Source of the DNA: Deltaproteobacteria bacterium HGW-Deltaproteobacteria-12
Lineage (GTDB): Bacteria; Desulfobacterota; Syntrophia; Syntrophales; Smithellaceae
Length of the DNA stretch: 64,000 nt
Assembly (NCBI GenBank): GCA_002840565.1
Contig: PHBK01000018.1
Coordinates: 88,599-152,598 of the forward strand
Reading direction: 5' to 3'
In this document: one piece after another, positions 26,641 through 36,044 of the stretch
Numbering within the stretch: position 1 is the stretch's first letter
Layout: the number at the start of each line of letters is the position of its first letter
Translations under genes and position numbers: made by a program
The notes under the pieces: generated by a model
What the model was told of the DNA's origin: nothing
The model's database searches: none
What the model saw: only the letters and a program-made list of their open reading frames with translations

Positions 26641-27609
26641 TTAAGTTCCTTTTTCAGCGAGGCCCTTGACGCGGACAGCACGGATAAATCTCTTATGAAA
26701 GTAAGGAGTATCCAGATTGTCAATTTTAATAACCTTGTCGCGGTATGAAGCATGGACAAATTCGTTGTTGCCGACGTAAATTCCCACATGCCCGACAGGT
26801 TTCCGTGTGCGGAAAAAGACGAGATCTCCCTCCAGAAGTTCGTTTTTATTAACACTTAAACCAACATTATACTGCTCGCGAGCTGTTCGGGGCAGCGATA
26901 TATCAAAAAGCTGGTACATTTTGCGGACAAATGCGGAACAGTCGATTCCCCTGACTGTGGAACCGCCCAACCTATAAGGCGCTCCTAGGAAACCGGTAGC
27001 TACTTTAGCAAATAGTTTCCGTTCATCAGGGCTGCGCCACTTTCCCAGGAGTTCAGCAGCGGTTTGATTATCTTTTTGCAGATGGGCAAAATCACCGGCT
27101 GCGGCCAGATCATCGTCATCATCATCTTCCTCTTCCTCATTGAGAGCAATTTCATCTTTTACGGCGTTCGCCGGGTTACGCGCTGCCTTAGCCAGAATCA
27201 ACTTTTGGCCAGCCTTTAAGCTTTTAGGTTGTACATTATTCAAGGCCATTATCTGTTTCACCGGAGTGCCTGTTTTTCTGGCAATCGACCCCAGATTATC
27301 GCCTTTCTTGACGGTGTAATAAGCGGCCGGTTTAAATTTTGATTTAGCGGGGGAAGTAGCTGCGGTGGACGCAGCTGCAGTGGTTTCTTTTTCAGGAATA
27401 AGGAGGATTTGCTTTAATTTCAGTGAAGTTCCGGTGAGGTCATTAGCCTGCTGAATAGCCCGACTACTGACGCCCGTTTTCCTGGAAATGCTGCTCAGAG
27501 TATCGCCTTTTTTGACTTCGTATTGCCCTGCCGTTGCAACGGATGCCAAGCCCAAGGAAAGACTGAGCAAAAAAAGCAATGATAATAGAAAAATCTGCCG
27601 TTTCATCAT
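26641..27609 (-). CDS. LysM-NlpC/P60 cell-wall endopeptidase
   Basis: Exported 322-aa peptidoglycan hydrolase. It has a signal peptide (residues 1-27), two LysM domains (YEVKKGDTLSSISRKTG... and YYTVKKGDNLGSIARKTG...), an acidic linker of consecutive Glu and Asp residues near 160-170, and an NlpC/P60 catalytic domain. The catalytic Cys lies in GIDCSAFVRKMYQLF (near residue 223), the His in VGHVGIYVG and the third residue in FVHAS. It cleaves D-Glu-diaminopimelate bonds in stem peptides. GGAGG lies six bases before the ATG. It is followed by its own terminator. Confidence 0.93.
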   Translation of the reverse strand: MMKRQIFLLSLLFLLSLSLGLASVATAGQYEVKKGDTLSSISRKTGVSSRAIQQANDLTGTSLKLKQILLIPEKETTAAASTAATSPAKSKFKPAAYYTVKKGDNLGSIARKTGTPVKQIMALNNVQPKSLKAGQKLILAKAARNPANAVKDEIALNEEEEDDDDDDLAAAGDFAHLQKDNQTAAELLGKWRSPDERKLFAKVATGFLGAPYRLGGSTVRGIDCSAFVRKMYQLFDISLPRTAREQYNVGLSVNKNELLEGDLVFFRTRKPVGHVGIYVGNNEFVHASYRDKVIKIDNLDTPYFHKRFIRAVRVKGLAEKGT

Positions 27610-27851
27610 GAAGTGCCTCCTTCTTAAATGTAGTTGGGGGGCCCCATTTTGTTAACGGTGTACAGATTTCGACGCGAGGCCGATGATGACTGATTATTGA
27701 CTGCACACAGAAAACGAAGAATATTTGCTTTTGACGTTCCAATAACTTCGTGGGTACCTCATACTAAAATTGTTTTGCCCTGTCAAATTTATTTTGCATT
27801 CCCTTTTAATGCGGTATAGAAGACTCTATAAAATATTGCAGGGAAATTTGA

Positions 27852-28661
27852 ATGAAAGTGTTGAAAAGATGGTTGTTATTATTGCTGATTTTAGTCGCTG
27901 CCTTTATGATTATAGATATCGGCCGTTATTTTCTTTATCCGAATGTCGCCTTGCTGCAAAAGGACAGGCCCGGTAAGACGGCATTTATGGAATACAGGGA
28001 AGAGACCTGGCGGCAGAAGGGCATTAAGAAAAAAATAAGAAACACCTGGGTGCCGCTTTCCCGGGTTTCGCCGTATGTGATAAAAGCCGTTATCATTGCG
28101 GAGGATGATAAGTTCTGGTCGCATGAAGGTTTTGATTTTGCAGCAATGCAAAAGGCGCTGGAAAAAGATATAAAAAAGAAGAAGTTACTGGCCGGCGGCA
28201 GCACAATCTCGCAGCAGTTGGCCAAAAATCTTTATCTTTCCCCGTCTAAAAATCCTGTCCGCAAAATCAAGGAAGCTATTCTTACCTCGCGTCTGGAGAA
28301 TAATTTAACGAAGAGGAGAATTCTTGAGATTTATTTAAATGTGGTGGAGTGGGGTGACGGTAGTTTCGGGATAGAAGCTGCAGCGCAAAGCCACTATGGG
28401 AAGCAGGCGTCAGACTTGAATCCACGGGAAGCGGCGACGCTGGCCTCAATATTGCCTAATCCGCGCCGCTACAAATCCGACGGTACATCCAGATATGTGG
28501 AAAATCAGTCCGAAAGAATTTACCAGATTATGGTGCGCCGCGGGATTGTTATCCCCGAATATGATGAGGTGATCGAGGAAGGCAAGGAGGAAAACGCTCG
28601 ACCGGGGGAAAATGATCATCTACCGAAAGAAAACGACGGTTCGGCCCCTAAAGGACAATAG
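27852..28661 (+). CDS. mtgA: Monofunctional peptidoglycan glycosyltransferase
   Basis: A GT51-family transglycosylase that polymerises lipid II into glycan strands without a transpeptidase domain; 269 aa, near family length. One N-terminal membrane anchor (LLLLLILVAAFMIIDIG) is followed by the catalytic domain with the conserved motifs AEDDKFWSHEGFD (catalytic Glu), GGSTISQQLAKNLYLSP, KIKEAILTSRLE and ILEIYLNVVEWG. The C-terminal 35 residues are a hydrophilic Glu/Pro-rich tail not typical of the family. It is encoded alone, divergent from the cell-wall hydrolase gene across a 240-bp gap. Confidence 0.95.
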   Translation: MKVLKRWLLLLLILVAAFMIIDIGRYFLYPNVALLQKDRPGKTAFMEYREETWRQKGIKKKIRNTWVPLSRVSPYVIKAVIIAEDDKFWSHEGFDFAAMQKALEKDIKKKKLLAGGSTISQQLAKNLYLSPSKNPVRKIKEAILTSRLENNLTKRRILEIYLNVVEWGDGSFGIEAAAQSHYGKQASDLNPREAATLASILPNPRRYKSDGTSRYVENQSERIYQIMVRRGIVIPEYDEVIEEGKEENARPGENDHLPKENDGSAPKGQ

Positions 28662-29044
28662 GAGTTAAATCAAATACACAAGAAATAATAATAAATACAA
28701 TATATTGAACGACAGTTATAGCCCGGCAAGGCAAACAAATTGAGGGCAAAATCATGACTGCTGCCTGCAGGAAGCAACAAATGCCATCTAAGCCTGAAAC
28801 AATCAATCTAGGAAAACTTAATATTGCAAATATTTTATCGTTGATTTGACCAGTTAAACCAGGAACTTACTTTGATATTTAAACTCTGGGCAATCTAATT
28901 AATGTTGCTCTTTGTTAATGCCATACACATTAAATAAATGATATCCTTATAATTTTATGGTTTAGCGGCCGGATTCTGAAGAAAAAAAGCCGGAAGGCAT
29001 TTTGCTTGCCAACCGGCTTTCTTAGATTTAAATCCTCAAGTTTA
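28662..29044. other. A+T-rich intergenic region with a bidirectional terminator
   Basis: About 380 bp between convergent mtgA and thiolase genes. I see no coding frame. The only clear element is the hairpin AAAGCCGG (28986-28993) / CCGGCTTT (29013-29020) with an inner GGCA/TGCC pairing, flanked by A and T runs, which can terminate transcription from both sides. Confidence 0.7.
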
Positions 29045-30295
29045 TTAAAGTATTTCAACAGCCGCGGCCAGGGAAACACCGCCGCCGCCGCAAAGGGTGG
29101 CCAATCCCAGCTTCTTGCCGCGTTTTTTCATTGCATATAACAGGGAAACCATTATCCGGCACCCGGTGGAACCAACCGGATGTCCCAGACCGACGCCTGA
29201 TCCATTGACGTTGGTAATCTCCCTGTTCAGGCCCAGTTCTTTTTCGCAACCAAGGTATTGACCGGCGAATGCTTCGTTTAGTTCGATCAATTCAAAGTCT
29301 TTGATTTTCAGGCCTGATCTTGCTTCCAGATCGCGCACTGCCGGAACGGGACTCAGTCCCATCACCGAGGGATGGCAACCGCCGCGGCCAAAGGCAACAA
29401 TGCGGGCAAGAGGTTTCAGACCCAGTTCTTTGGCTTTTTCTGCGGACATGATCAGCATAGCACTGGCGCCGTCATTAATTCCGGAAGCATTGCCGGCGGT
29501 AACCTTGCCGATCTTCGGAACGAAAGCGGGGGGTAAACTCTTCAGTTCCTCCATCGTCAGGTGAGGACGGAAATGCTCGTCTTTGTCGAAAATAATGGGC
29601 GGTTTGCCTTTTTTCTGGGGAAGTTCGATGGGAACAATTTCGTCTTTGAAATCACCGTTGAGCGTTGCTCTCTCTACATTATTATGGCTGCGCAGAGCGA
29701 CTGCGTCCATTTCTTCACGGGTGACATCATACATCTGAGCTACCAGTTCGGTGGTAATGCCCATGATGTATGGTTTCCCTTTGAACATGTCGATGATTGG
29801 ACCGTCCTTGACGGGGCCTTTTTCCGGGCCCGGAAGCACATGAGAACCGGCATGCAGGCCGTGGATCAGATTATCGACGACGACCTGGTCCTGTAAACGG
29901 TATCCCCAACGGGCTCCGGGGATCGAGTAGGGGGCGCCGGACATGTGCTCCATACCGCCGGCAAGAATGACGTCGGCCATCTCGGCGCGGATTAAAGCCA
30001 TTCCGGAGAGCACTGCTTCCATGCCGGAAATGCAAACACGATTGACTGTAACTGCAGTTACCGTGTCCGGGATGCCAGCCATCAAAGCTGCAACGCGGGT
30101 AACATTGAGGGCATCAACCGGTTCCATGCAACAGCCAAAACGGACGTCATCAATGATAGCCGGATCAATGCCGGCCCGTTTTACCGCTTCTTTCATGGCG
30201 ATGCTTCCTAAAGTGTGAGTATTCAAGTCTCGCAGGGTTCCTCCAAAGGTGCCGATTGCCGTACGACAGGCGGAAACAATTACAACGTCTTTCAT
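29045..30295 (-). CDS. Acetyl-CoA acetyltransferase (thiolase)
   Basis: A 416-aa thiolase that condenses or cleaves acyl-CoA units. I start at 30295 because GGAGG lies eight bases upstream. Catalytic motifs are all present: the nucleophilic Cys in NRVCISGMEAV (near residue 90), the ELNEAFAGQ loop, NVNGSGVGLGHPVGSTGCRI with the catalytic His, and the second Cys in LATLCGGGGVSLA near the C terminus. The enzyme could work in beta-oxidation or in butyrate/crotonate-type metabolism. No other beta-oxidation gene is adjacent. It is encoded alone. Confidence 0.93.
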   Translation of the reverse strand: MKDVVIVSACRTAIGTFGGTLRDLNTHTLGSIAMKEAVKRAGIDPAIIDDVRFGCCMEPVDALNVTRVAALMAGIPDTVTAVTVNRVCISGMEAVLSGMALIRAEMADVILAGGMEHMSGAPYSIPGARWGYRLQDQVVVDNLIHGLHAGSHVLPGPEKGPVKDGPIIDMFKGKPYIMGITTELVAQMYDVTREEMDAVALRSHNNVERATLNGDFKDEIVPIELPQKKGKPPIIFDKDEHFRPHLTMEELKSLPPAFVPKIGKVTAGNASGINDGASAMLIMSAEKAKELGLKPLARIVAFGRGGCHPSVMGLSPVPAVRDLEARSGLKIKDFELIELNEAFAGQYLGCEKELGLNREITNVNGSGVGLGHPVGSTGCRIMVSLLYAMKKRGKKLGLATLCGGGGVSLAAAVEIL

Positions 30296-30301
30296 TCTCA
30301 T

Positions 30302-30580
30302 AACCTCCGTAAAGTTGTATTAACTATTATGTAAAAACGTATATAATACGGGAACATTGCTGTCAACAGAAACGGGTGGGGAAGTATAACTTCAGGTAAA
30401 TTTCTCAAGAAATCCAATTACATAAAACTTCCCGGGACCAACCTCAGATCACATTGTCCTAAATAAATATTCGACAAATCAATGTAATTGCTGTAAATTC
30501 TAAAAAACACATCGGCAATATAATGTGTGAAGAATATATTGTGAATAAGAAATATTTAGACATTTTACGGAGGAATGGTC
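30302..30580. other. A+T-rich intergenic region
   Basis: About 280 bp between the divergent thiolase and antitoxin-like genes, presumably containing both promoters. I see no coding frame or strong hairpin. Confidence 0.5.
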
Positions 30581-30793
30581 ATGATTTCCGCTGATGAAGC
30601 TATCGCGGAAGTATATTGGACAGCCTTTCAGGCTTTGCCAAAAAGAGAACGTGAAGCTATAATCAATCGTTTTCTGGAAAGTTCTCAACTTATGGAAGAT
30701 GTGATGGACCTGTCCATTATTAAAGAAAGACGAAACGAGTCTTCTCGCTCTCTTAAAGCATATATTTCCGAACGTAAAAGGAAAAATCGCTAA
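30581..30793 (+). CDS. Small antitoxin-like protein
   Basis: A 70-aa protein from the ATG at 30581, with ACGGAGG eight bases upstream. It is helical and charged: ISADEAIAEVYWTAFQALPKREREAIINRFLE, then a Ser-Arg-rich tail ending KAYISERKRKNR. The composition is like the antitoxins of RelE/ParE-type pairs. What makes the call more than a guess is that immediately after its stop, in the same frame, the sequence encodes the C terminus of a RelE/ParE toxin. The complete toxin gene is gone, so this gene is an orphan or is now doing something else. Confidence 0.6.
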   Translation: MISADEAIAEVYWTAFQALPKREREAIINRFLESSQLMEDVMDLSIIKERRNESSRSLKAYISERKRKNR

Positions 30794-30895
30794 TGTCTTG
30801 CTCGATTTATCTATAGAATTCTTTATCAAATCAACAGCAAGAAAAAAATGATCGAAATAATTGCCATTGCACACAGAAAAGACGCTTACCGATAA
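30794..30895 (+). pseudogene. Remnant of a RelE/ParE-family toxin (C-terminal about 33 codons)
   Basis: Directly after the TAA of the antitoxin-like gene and in the same frame, the sequence reads CLARFIYRILYQINSKKK followed by MIEIIAIAHRKDAYR and a stop at 30893-30895. This is the usual end of RelE/ParE toxins (pattern YRVIYxIDxxxxxVxILxVGHRRxVYR). There is no start codon and the N-terminal two thirds are absent, so a deletion has removed most of the toxin. The identification comes from the pattern; an intact RelE-type toxin elsewhere in the window (47370-47624) has a different C terminus. Confidence 0.75.
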
Positions 30896-31024
30896 TTAGT
30901 TTCAAAGGATAACAACGAGGTGTCCAACAAGTTTAGCCAGCCGCCGAGCGCGAAAGTGTATAACTTGCCTCCGGAAAGCTGATGTTGTATAAGAACAACA
31001 ATTTGTTGAAGGGAAAAGTCTTGT

Positions 31025-32173
31025 ATGGTTTTGGGGACGGGCAAGCGCAGCAGTCAGGATTTATTGAAAAAGAGAGTTTTGGAGGCTGGTTTGTGCACCG
31101 GCTGCGGAGCCTGTGTAGGCCTTTGCCCCTATCAAGTTATCTATTCCGACCGGACAGTGCAATTGCACCGCTGCGATCTTAAAGACGGCAAATGCCAGGC
31201 CTTTTGTCCCCGGGCGGAAATTGATTTTGGTTCATTACGGAGCAGGATTTTTGATGCCGCCGATTTGACACCGGAAATTGGCGCCGTCCAGGGTTATTAT
31301 TTTTCCCGGGCTGCCGATCCCCAATTGCGTGCAATCGCCCAGCATGGCGGAACTGTAACTGTCCTAATGGATTTAGCCCTGGCAGAAGGGTTGATTGATT
31401 CGGCGATTGTATCCTCCGGCCGGCGGAATTTAGAGCAAAACAGTGCAATTATCAAAGATAAAGATGAGCTGCGCAAAAAAGCCGGCAGTAAATTTCTTGT
31501 TTCGCCTACTGTTGCCGCCTTTAATCAAACGGCCGCGGAGAGCACCGGGAATATCGGTGTTGTGGTTACGCCTTGCCAGGCACTGGCGCTGGCGAAAATG
31601 AAAATAAAACCCCGGAAAGACGATGCCGACAGTATTGATAGGTTGAAAATAGTTATTGGTTTATACTGCGGCTGGACACTTTCAGCGGAAAAATTTAAAG
31701 CATTGCTTTGGCAAAACAATATTGATCCGGCGGAGATAACCAGTATGGATATTCCTGGCGGCCAGAAGGTTCTGGCGATTAAAACCGCCGGCGGGGAGAA
31801 AATGATTTCTTTTGATTATGTTGATCCCTGCATCAGAGAGGCCTGCCGGTATTGCATCGATAGTACGGCTGAATTCGCCGATATTTCCGTCGGTGCGGCA
31901 CGGTTCGGTGCTGCCGGGGAGGAAATGCGTGGATGGAACCAGATCATAGTTAGAACGTCAAGGGGCAGGCAGTTAGTCGACCTGGCGGTGAGCCGCGGCG
32001 TTCTCGAAATTCGTGAGGCTCCGGCTGAAGCATTACAAGAACTGAAAAAGGCAGCGGCCGCAAAGAAAAAAACAGCCCTGAAAAATATCATTCGGAAAAG
32101 CGGATCGGCCAGGAATCTTCTCTATTTGAGAAGCTCCGACCCCTTTGTGAAAAAGTTTCTGGCAAAAAATTAA
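31025..32173 (+). CDS. FrhB-like ferredoxin/flavin oxidoreductase subunit (coenzyme F420 hydrogenase beta family)
   Basis: A 382-aa protein with an N-terminal 4Fe-4S ferredoxin motif (CTGCGACVGLCPYQVI, near residues 24-40, with further Cys in CQAFCPRAE) and the FrhB family body: GYYFSRAADPQLRAIAQHGGTVTVLMDLALAEGLIDSAIV, VVVTPCQALALAKMK and a Cys-containing DYVDPCIREACRYCIDSTAEFADISVG. In methanogens the family binds FAD and hands electrons to F420; in bacteria without F420 it usually pairs with another oxidoreductase. Here it is followed after 11 bp by iorA and iorB, so it probably accepts or donates the ferredoxin electrons of the indolepyruvate reaction. Confidence 0.85.
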   Translation: MVLGTGKRSSQDLLKKRVLEAGLCTGCGACVGLCPYQVIYSDRTVQLHRCDLKDGKCQAFCPRAEIDFGSLRSRIFDAADLTPEIGAVQGYYFSRAADPQLRAIAQHGGTVTVLMDLALAEGLIDSAIVSSGRRNLEQNSAIIKDKDELRKKAGSKFLVSPTVAAFNQTAAESTGNIGVVVTPCQALALAKMKIKPRKDDADSIDRLKIVIGLYCGWTLSAEKFKALLWQNNIDPAEITSMDIPGGQKVLAIKTAGGEKMISFDYVDPCIREACRYCIDSTAEFADISVGAARFGAAGEEMRGWNQIIVRTSRGRQLVDLAVSRGVLEIREAPAEALQELKKAAAAKKKTALKNIIRKSGSARNLLYLRSSDPFVKKFLAKN

Positions 32174-32184
32174 AAGGCAGGCAC

Positions 32185-34125
32185 ATGTCGAAATTACTCA
32201 GTCCGGCTCATTGTGAAGTCCTTTTCATGGGCAATGAAGCCATCGCCCGCGGGGCGCTGGAAGCAGGAGTTAATGTAGCGTGCGCGTATCCGGGAACGCC
32301 TTCTTCGGAAATAATTGAAAGTCTGTCCACTGTAAGTCGGGAGAGAAATCTTTATGTGGAATGGTCAACCAACGAGAAAGTAGCGCTGGAAGTCGCCGCC
32401 GCCGCCTCTTTTGCGGGGTTGCGTTCCCTCTGCGCGATGAAGCAAAACGGCGTCAATGTGGCGTCTGATTTTCTGCTGCACCTGGCCTCTTCCGGCACAC
32501 GCGGCGGGATAGTGCTGGTAACATGCGAAGATCCTGGAGCTCTTTCCAGCGTCAACGAAGGGGATTCACGGTATTTTGCGCGCATGCTGGAGATACCGCT
32601 TCTGGAACCGGCAAATTTTCAGGAAGCCAAGGACCTGACCAGGTGGGCGTTTGAATTATCCGAAAAAATAAGAAATATTGTTGTTTTGCGTTCGGTTACA
32701 CGCATGTCCCATGCCAGCGGGAACGTGGTCTGCGGCAGGCTGCCGGTTAAACGCCGCAGAGCCGTTTTTGTTTATGACGGTTCAATTATGGATCCGCTGA
32801 GAGGGCCGGTTATCAGCACGCCGGTTGTCGCCAAACACACCCTGCAGCAGGAAAAATTAAAGACAGCAACAGCACTTTTTGAAGACAGTCCTTTTAATTC
32901 TTACAGCGGCCCCGGAAAACCGGAACTGCTTTTGATCACAAGCAGCGCCTGCTTCCTTTATAGCCAGGAGGCAATTGGCATGCTGAATCTGCAAAAGCGC
33001 GCGGGCATTTTAAAACTGGGCTGCACCTGGCCGCTGCCGCCAAAGTTATTAAAGAAGTATTTAAAATCAGCCAGGCAAGTAATGATTGTCGAAGAAGTAC
33101 TGCCATTTTTGGAAGAAAATGTGAAAACTCTGGCCGCAGGCATGGCCGGGGAAATCGGCAGCAAGAAATTTTACGGGAAACTGGACGGCACTTTGCCCTC
33201 AGTGGGTGAACTCAGCCCCGATCTGCTGGTAGCGGCTTTAAGTAAAATATTCCAGATTAAAGTTGACTCCATACCCGCCGCTTATCGGGAGGAAATCAGC
33301 AAAATTGCTCCCATAATTCCTCTGCGGGAACAAACAATGTGCCCGGGCTGTCCGCATCGCGCCTCCTTCTGGAACATTTCCCATGCCATCCAGCTTGACG
33401 GCCGGGAAGGTATTGTCTGCGGCGACATCGGCTGTTACGCCCTCGCTGCTCTTTACCCCTCCTGCGGGTTCAATACCGTGCGCACGCTGCATTCCATGGG
33501 TTCAGGTACAGGCATTGCCAGTGGATTTGCCAAGCTGGGGCAGTTTGGATTTGATAAACCGGTTATTGCGGTTTGCGGGGATTCCACATTCTATCATGCC
33601 GCCATTCCCGCATTAATCAATGCACAGCATAACCGCGCGGATATTACTTTTATAGTGCTGGATAATTCCGGTACGGCCATGACCGGATTTCAGCCGCACC
33701 CCGGTTTAACTGTCGGAGCGACGGGAGAAACATTGCCCGCCGTGGATATTGCAGGAATTTGTGCAGCGATCGGAGCAAAAGTCGCCATCAGTGATCCCTT
33801 TGATCTCGAAAATACCAGCCGGATTCTGAATGCTTTTATGGCGGAAAAAGGCTGTTTAAAAGTGCTCATCCTGCGGCAGATATGCGCTTTGAGCCCGGAG
33901 AAAAAAGGCAAGAAGAAATTCCTGATGCAGGTGGATGAGGAACTTTGCCTCGGTGAAAATTGCGGCTGCAACCGCCTGTGCACACGTATTTTCCGCTGTC
34001 CGGCTCTGGTTTGGGATCGAACCAGGAAGAAAGCTGTCATTGATGATGTTATTTGTGCGGGGTGCGGAGTGTGCTATTCCATCTGCCCCCGGAAGGCGAT
34101 CACGAAAGCGGAGGCCGGAAATTAA
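32185..34125 (+). CDS. iorA: Indolepyruvate:ferredoxin oxidoreductase, alpha subunit
   Basis: A 646-aa thiamine-diphosphate enzyme subunit that oxidatively decarboxylates aryl pyruvates (from Trp, Phe, Tyr) to aryl-acetyl-CoA, reducing ferredoxin. The N-terminal PYR-type domain starts MGNEAIARGALEAGVNVACAYPGTPSSEI. The ThDP domain carries CPGCPHRASFW and the CGDIGCYALAALYP motif near residue 412, and VCGDSTFYHAAIPALINAQHN binds Mg. A C-terminal ferredoxin domain has two Cys clusters (CGCNRLC...C and CAGCGVCYSICP). The iorB start follows its stop without a gap. Confidence 0.95.
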   Translation: MSKLLSPAHCEVLFMGNEAIARGALEAGVNVACAYPGTPSSEIIESLSTVSRERNLYVEWSTNEKVALEVAAAASFAGLRSLCAMKQNGVNVASDFLLHLASSGTRGGIVLVTCEDPGALSSVNEGDSRYFARMLEIPLLEPANFQEAKDLTRWAFELSEKIRNIVVLRSVTRMSHASGNVVCGRLPVKRRRAVFVYDGSIMDPLRGPVISTPVVAKHTLQQEKLKTATALFEDSPFNSYSGPGKPELLLITSSACFLYSQEAIGMLNLQKRAGILKLGCTWPLPPKLLKKYLKSARQVMIVEEVLPFLEENVKTLAAGMAGEIGSKKFYGKLDGTLPSVGELSPDLLVAALSKIFQIKVDSIPAAYREEISKIAPIIPLREQTMCPGCPHRASFWNISHAIQLDGREGIVCGDIGCYALAALYPSCGFNTVRTLHSMGSGTGIASGFAKLGQFGFDKPVIAVCGDSTFYHAAIPALINAQHNRADITFIVLDNSGTAMTGFQPHPGLTVGATGETLPAVDIAGICAAIGAKVAISDPFDLENTSRILNAFMAEKGCLKVLILRQICALSPEKKGKKKFLMQVDEELCLGENCGCNRLCTRIFRCPALVWDRTRKKAVIDDVICAGCGVCYSICPRKAITKAEAGN

Positions 34126-34740
34126 ATGAAACACCGCATGTCGTTAAAAGATCCAATAAATGTAATCATCACCGGAGTAGGGGGGCAGGGTAATGTTTTG
34201 GCCTCCCGTGTGCTGGCCGGCATGCTGGTTGATGCCGGTTTTTATGTCACCATTGGCGAGACCTTTGGCATGTCGCAGCGCGGTGGTTCCGTGATGAGCC
34301 ATCTGCGGATATCGGAAAAATCCGTCCGAAGCCCACAGATACCTCAGGGTCGGGCCGACATTATAGTCGCTCTGGAGCCTGCAGAGGCTCTGCGCGTCCT
34401 GGCAAGATATGGCAATCCCGCAATTGCGGTGTTGTCCAATTCCCGCGTAGTCTATCCCATCGGTGTTATTACCGGCGAGTTGAATTATCCGTCACTGGCG
34501 GAAATACAGGATGTCTTACGCAGAACTGCCGCGAAGAACTGGTTGATTGATGCCACGGGTGAGGCCGTGCAATTAGGCAATCCGGTCTTGAGCAATATCA
34601 TAATGATCGGAGCATTATCCGCAACAAAATTGCTTCCTTTCAGCCGCCGGGAATTTGAAAAAGAGATTGCCAGGAATATGACAGCTGATAAACGGCGGAT
34701 CAATTTGGCGGCCTTTGACATTGGCGCCGGAATGATTTAA
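34126..34740 (+). CDS. iorB: Indolepyruvate:ferredoxin oxidoreductase, beta subunit
   Basis: A 204-aa gamma-type subunit of the 2-oxoacid:ferredoxin oxidoreductases, forming the enzyme with IorA. Hallmarks are the N-terminal VIITGVGGQGNVLASRVLAGMLVDAG nucleotide/CoA-binding loop and GETFGMSQRGGSVMSHLRI, followed by DIIVALEPAEALRVL. It begins directly after the iorA stop. The context suggests peptide fermentation, or the reverse direction (aryl-acetyl-CoA carboxylation) for amino-acid synthesis in a syntroph. Confidence 0.94.
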   Translation: MKHRMSLKDPINVIITGVGGQGNVLASRVLAGMLVDAGFYVTIGETFGMSQRGGSVMSHLRISEKSVRSPQIPQGRADIIVALEPAEALRVLARYGNPAIAVLSNSRVVYPIGVITGELNYPSLAEIQDVLRRTAAKNWLIDATGEAVQLGNPVLSNIIMIGALSATKLLPFSRREFEKEIARNMTADKRRINLAAFDIGAGMI

Positions 34741-34805
34741 TCTTCCGGCAAAAAAGACGTTATCTAAAATAATATTAGTTATTCTGAATTATACGGGGTG
34801 AAGAA

Positions 34806-36020
34806 ATGAGCAATATCTATTCGGCAATTAAAATAAGCGATCATGTTTACTGGGTGGGGGCAATAGATTGGACGATTCGGGATTTTCACGGTTACACCAC
34901 TCCTCACGGCAGTACATATAATGCTTATCTGGTCATGGCCGACAAAATAACACTGATTGATACGGTCAAGGCGCCGTTCAAAGATGAAATGGTCAGCCGG
35001 ATCAAGTCTGTCGTAGACCCTGCTCAGATTAAATACATCATTTCCAATCATTCGGAGATGGATCATTCGGGCTGCCTGCCGGAATTGATTGACACCATCA
35101 AACCGGAAAAGGTTTTTGCTTCAGCAGTCGGAGTCAGGACGCTCCAAGAACTTTTCCATGATTCGCACGAAATTATTCCACTGAAGGACGGGGAAGGTTT
35201 AAGCCTGGGAAACATGGAATTAACTTTCATGGAAACCCGCATGATTCACTGGCCGGACAGTATGTTTACTTATCTGGTCCAAGATCAGGTTTTATTTTCC
35301 CAGGATGCTTTTGGCATGCATCTGGGGTCATTAGAAAGATTCGCTGATGAGATTCCGGCGGCTCAATTGGAATACGAAGCGGCAACTTACTATGCTAATA
35401 TTGTTTTACCTTATTCGCCGATTGTGCTGAGGGCTTTGCAGAAAGTGACCGCGGCAGGGTGGAAAATCAAAGTAATCGCTCCCGATCATGGTCCAATCTG
35501 GCGGAAAGATTTGGGAAAAATCATCGAGCTTTATCAGCAATGGGCGACACAGAAACCAACCGCCAAGGCCGTGATAGTTTATGCGACCATGTGGCATTCG
35601 ACGGAAAAAATGGCCGGGGCTATCGCCGAAGCTTTAGCGGGGGAAGGCATTAAAGTAAGGCTCCTGTCCATGAATGAAACGCACCGCAGTGAAGTTGTTT
35701 ATGAAGTATTGAATGCCGGAGCTTTAATTGTCGGCTCCTCCACTTTAAACAACAATATCCTGCCGGCTATGGCCGATGTGATGACCTATCTGAAAGGTTT
35801 AAAACCGGCCAATCTGATCGGGGCGTCTTTTGGTTCCTATGGATGGAGCGGCGAGTCGGTGCGTCATTTGGAAGACATGCTCAAGGAAATGAAAGTGTCC
35901 ATTGCCGCCGAGTCGGTTGCCGTTAAACATGTGCCGGATGCGGTTGCTCTGATAAAATGTCAGGAATTGGGAAAAGCAATAGCAGCAAAATTGAAAGAAA
36001 GAATCTCTTTTCATTCATAG
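34806..36020 (+). CDS. A-type flavoprotein FprA (rubredoxin:oxygen/NO oxidoreductase)
   Basis: A 404-aa flavodiiron protein that reduces O2 to water, or NO to N2O, in the cytoplasm. The N-terminal metallo-beta-lactamase domain has the di-iron motif NHSEMDHSG (HxExDH, residues about 82-88) plus later His ligands (RMIHWPDS, APDHGPIW). The C-terminal flavodoxin domain (from about residue 258, VIVYATMWHSTEKMA) binds FMN. A rubredoxin gene starts 24 bp downstream, which is the expected electron donor. GGGGTGAAGAA lies ahead of the ATG. Together with rubrerythrin this is a dedicated oxygen-detoxification unit. Confidence 0.94.
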   Translation: MSNIYSAIKISDHVYWVGAIDWTIRDFHGYTTPHGSTYNAYLVMADKITLIDTVKAPFKDEMVSRIKSVVDPAQIKYIISNHSEMDHSGCLPELIDTIKPEKVFASAVGVRTLQELFHDSHEIIPLKDGEGLSLGNMELTFMETRMIHWPDSMFTYLVQDQVLFSQDAFGMHLGSLERFADEIPAAQLEYEAATYYANIVLPYSPIVLRALQKVTAAGWKIKVIAPDHGPIWRKDLGKIIELYQQWATQKPTAKAVIVYATMWHSTEKMAGAIAEALAGEGIKVRLLSMNETHRSEVVYEVLNAGALIVGSSTLNNNILPAMADVMTYLKGLKPANLIGASFGSYGWSGESVRHLEDMLKEMKVSIAAESVAVKHVPDAVALIKCQELGKAIAAKLKERISFHS

Positions 36021-36044
36021 AAGTATAAAAAACGGAGGTGGAAA

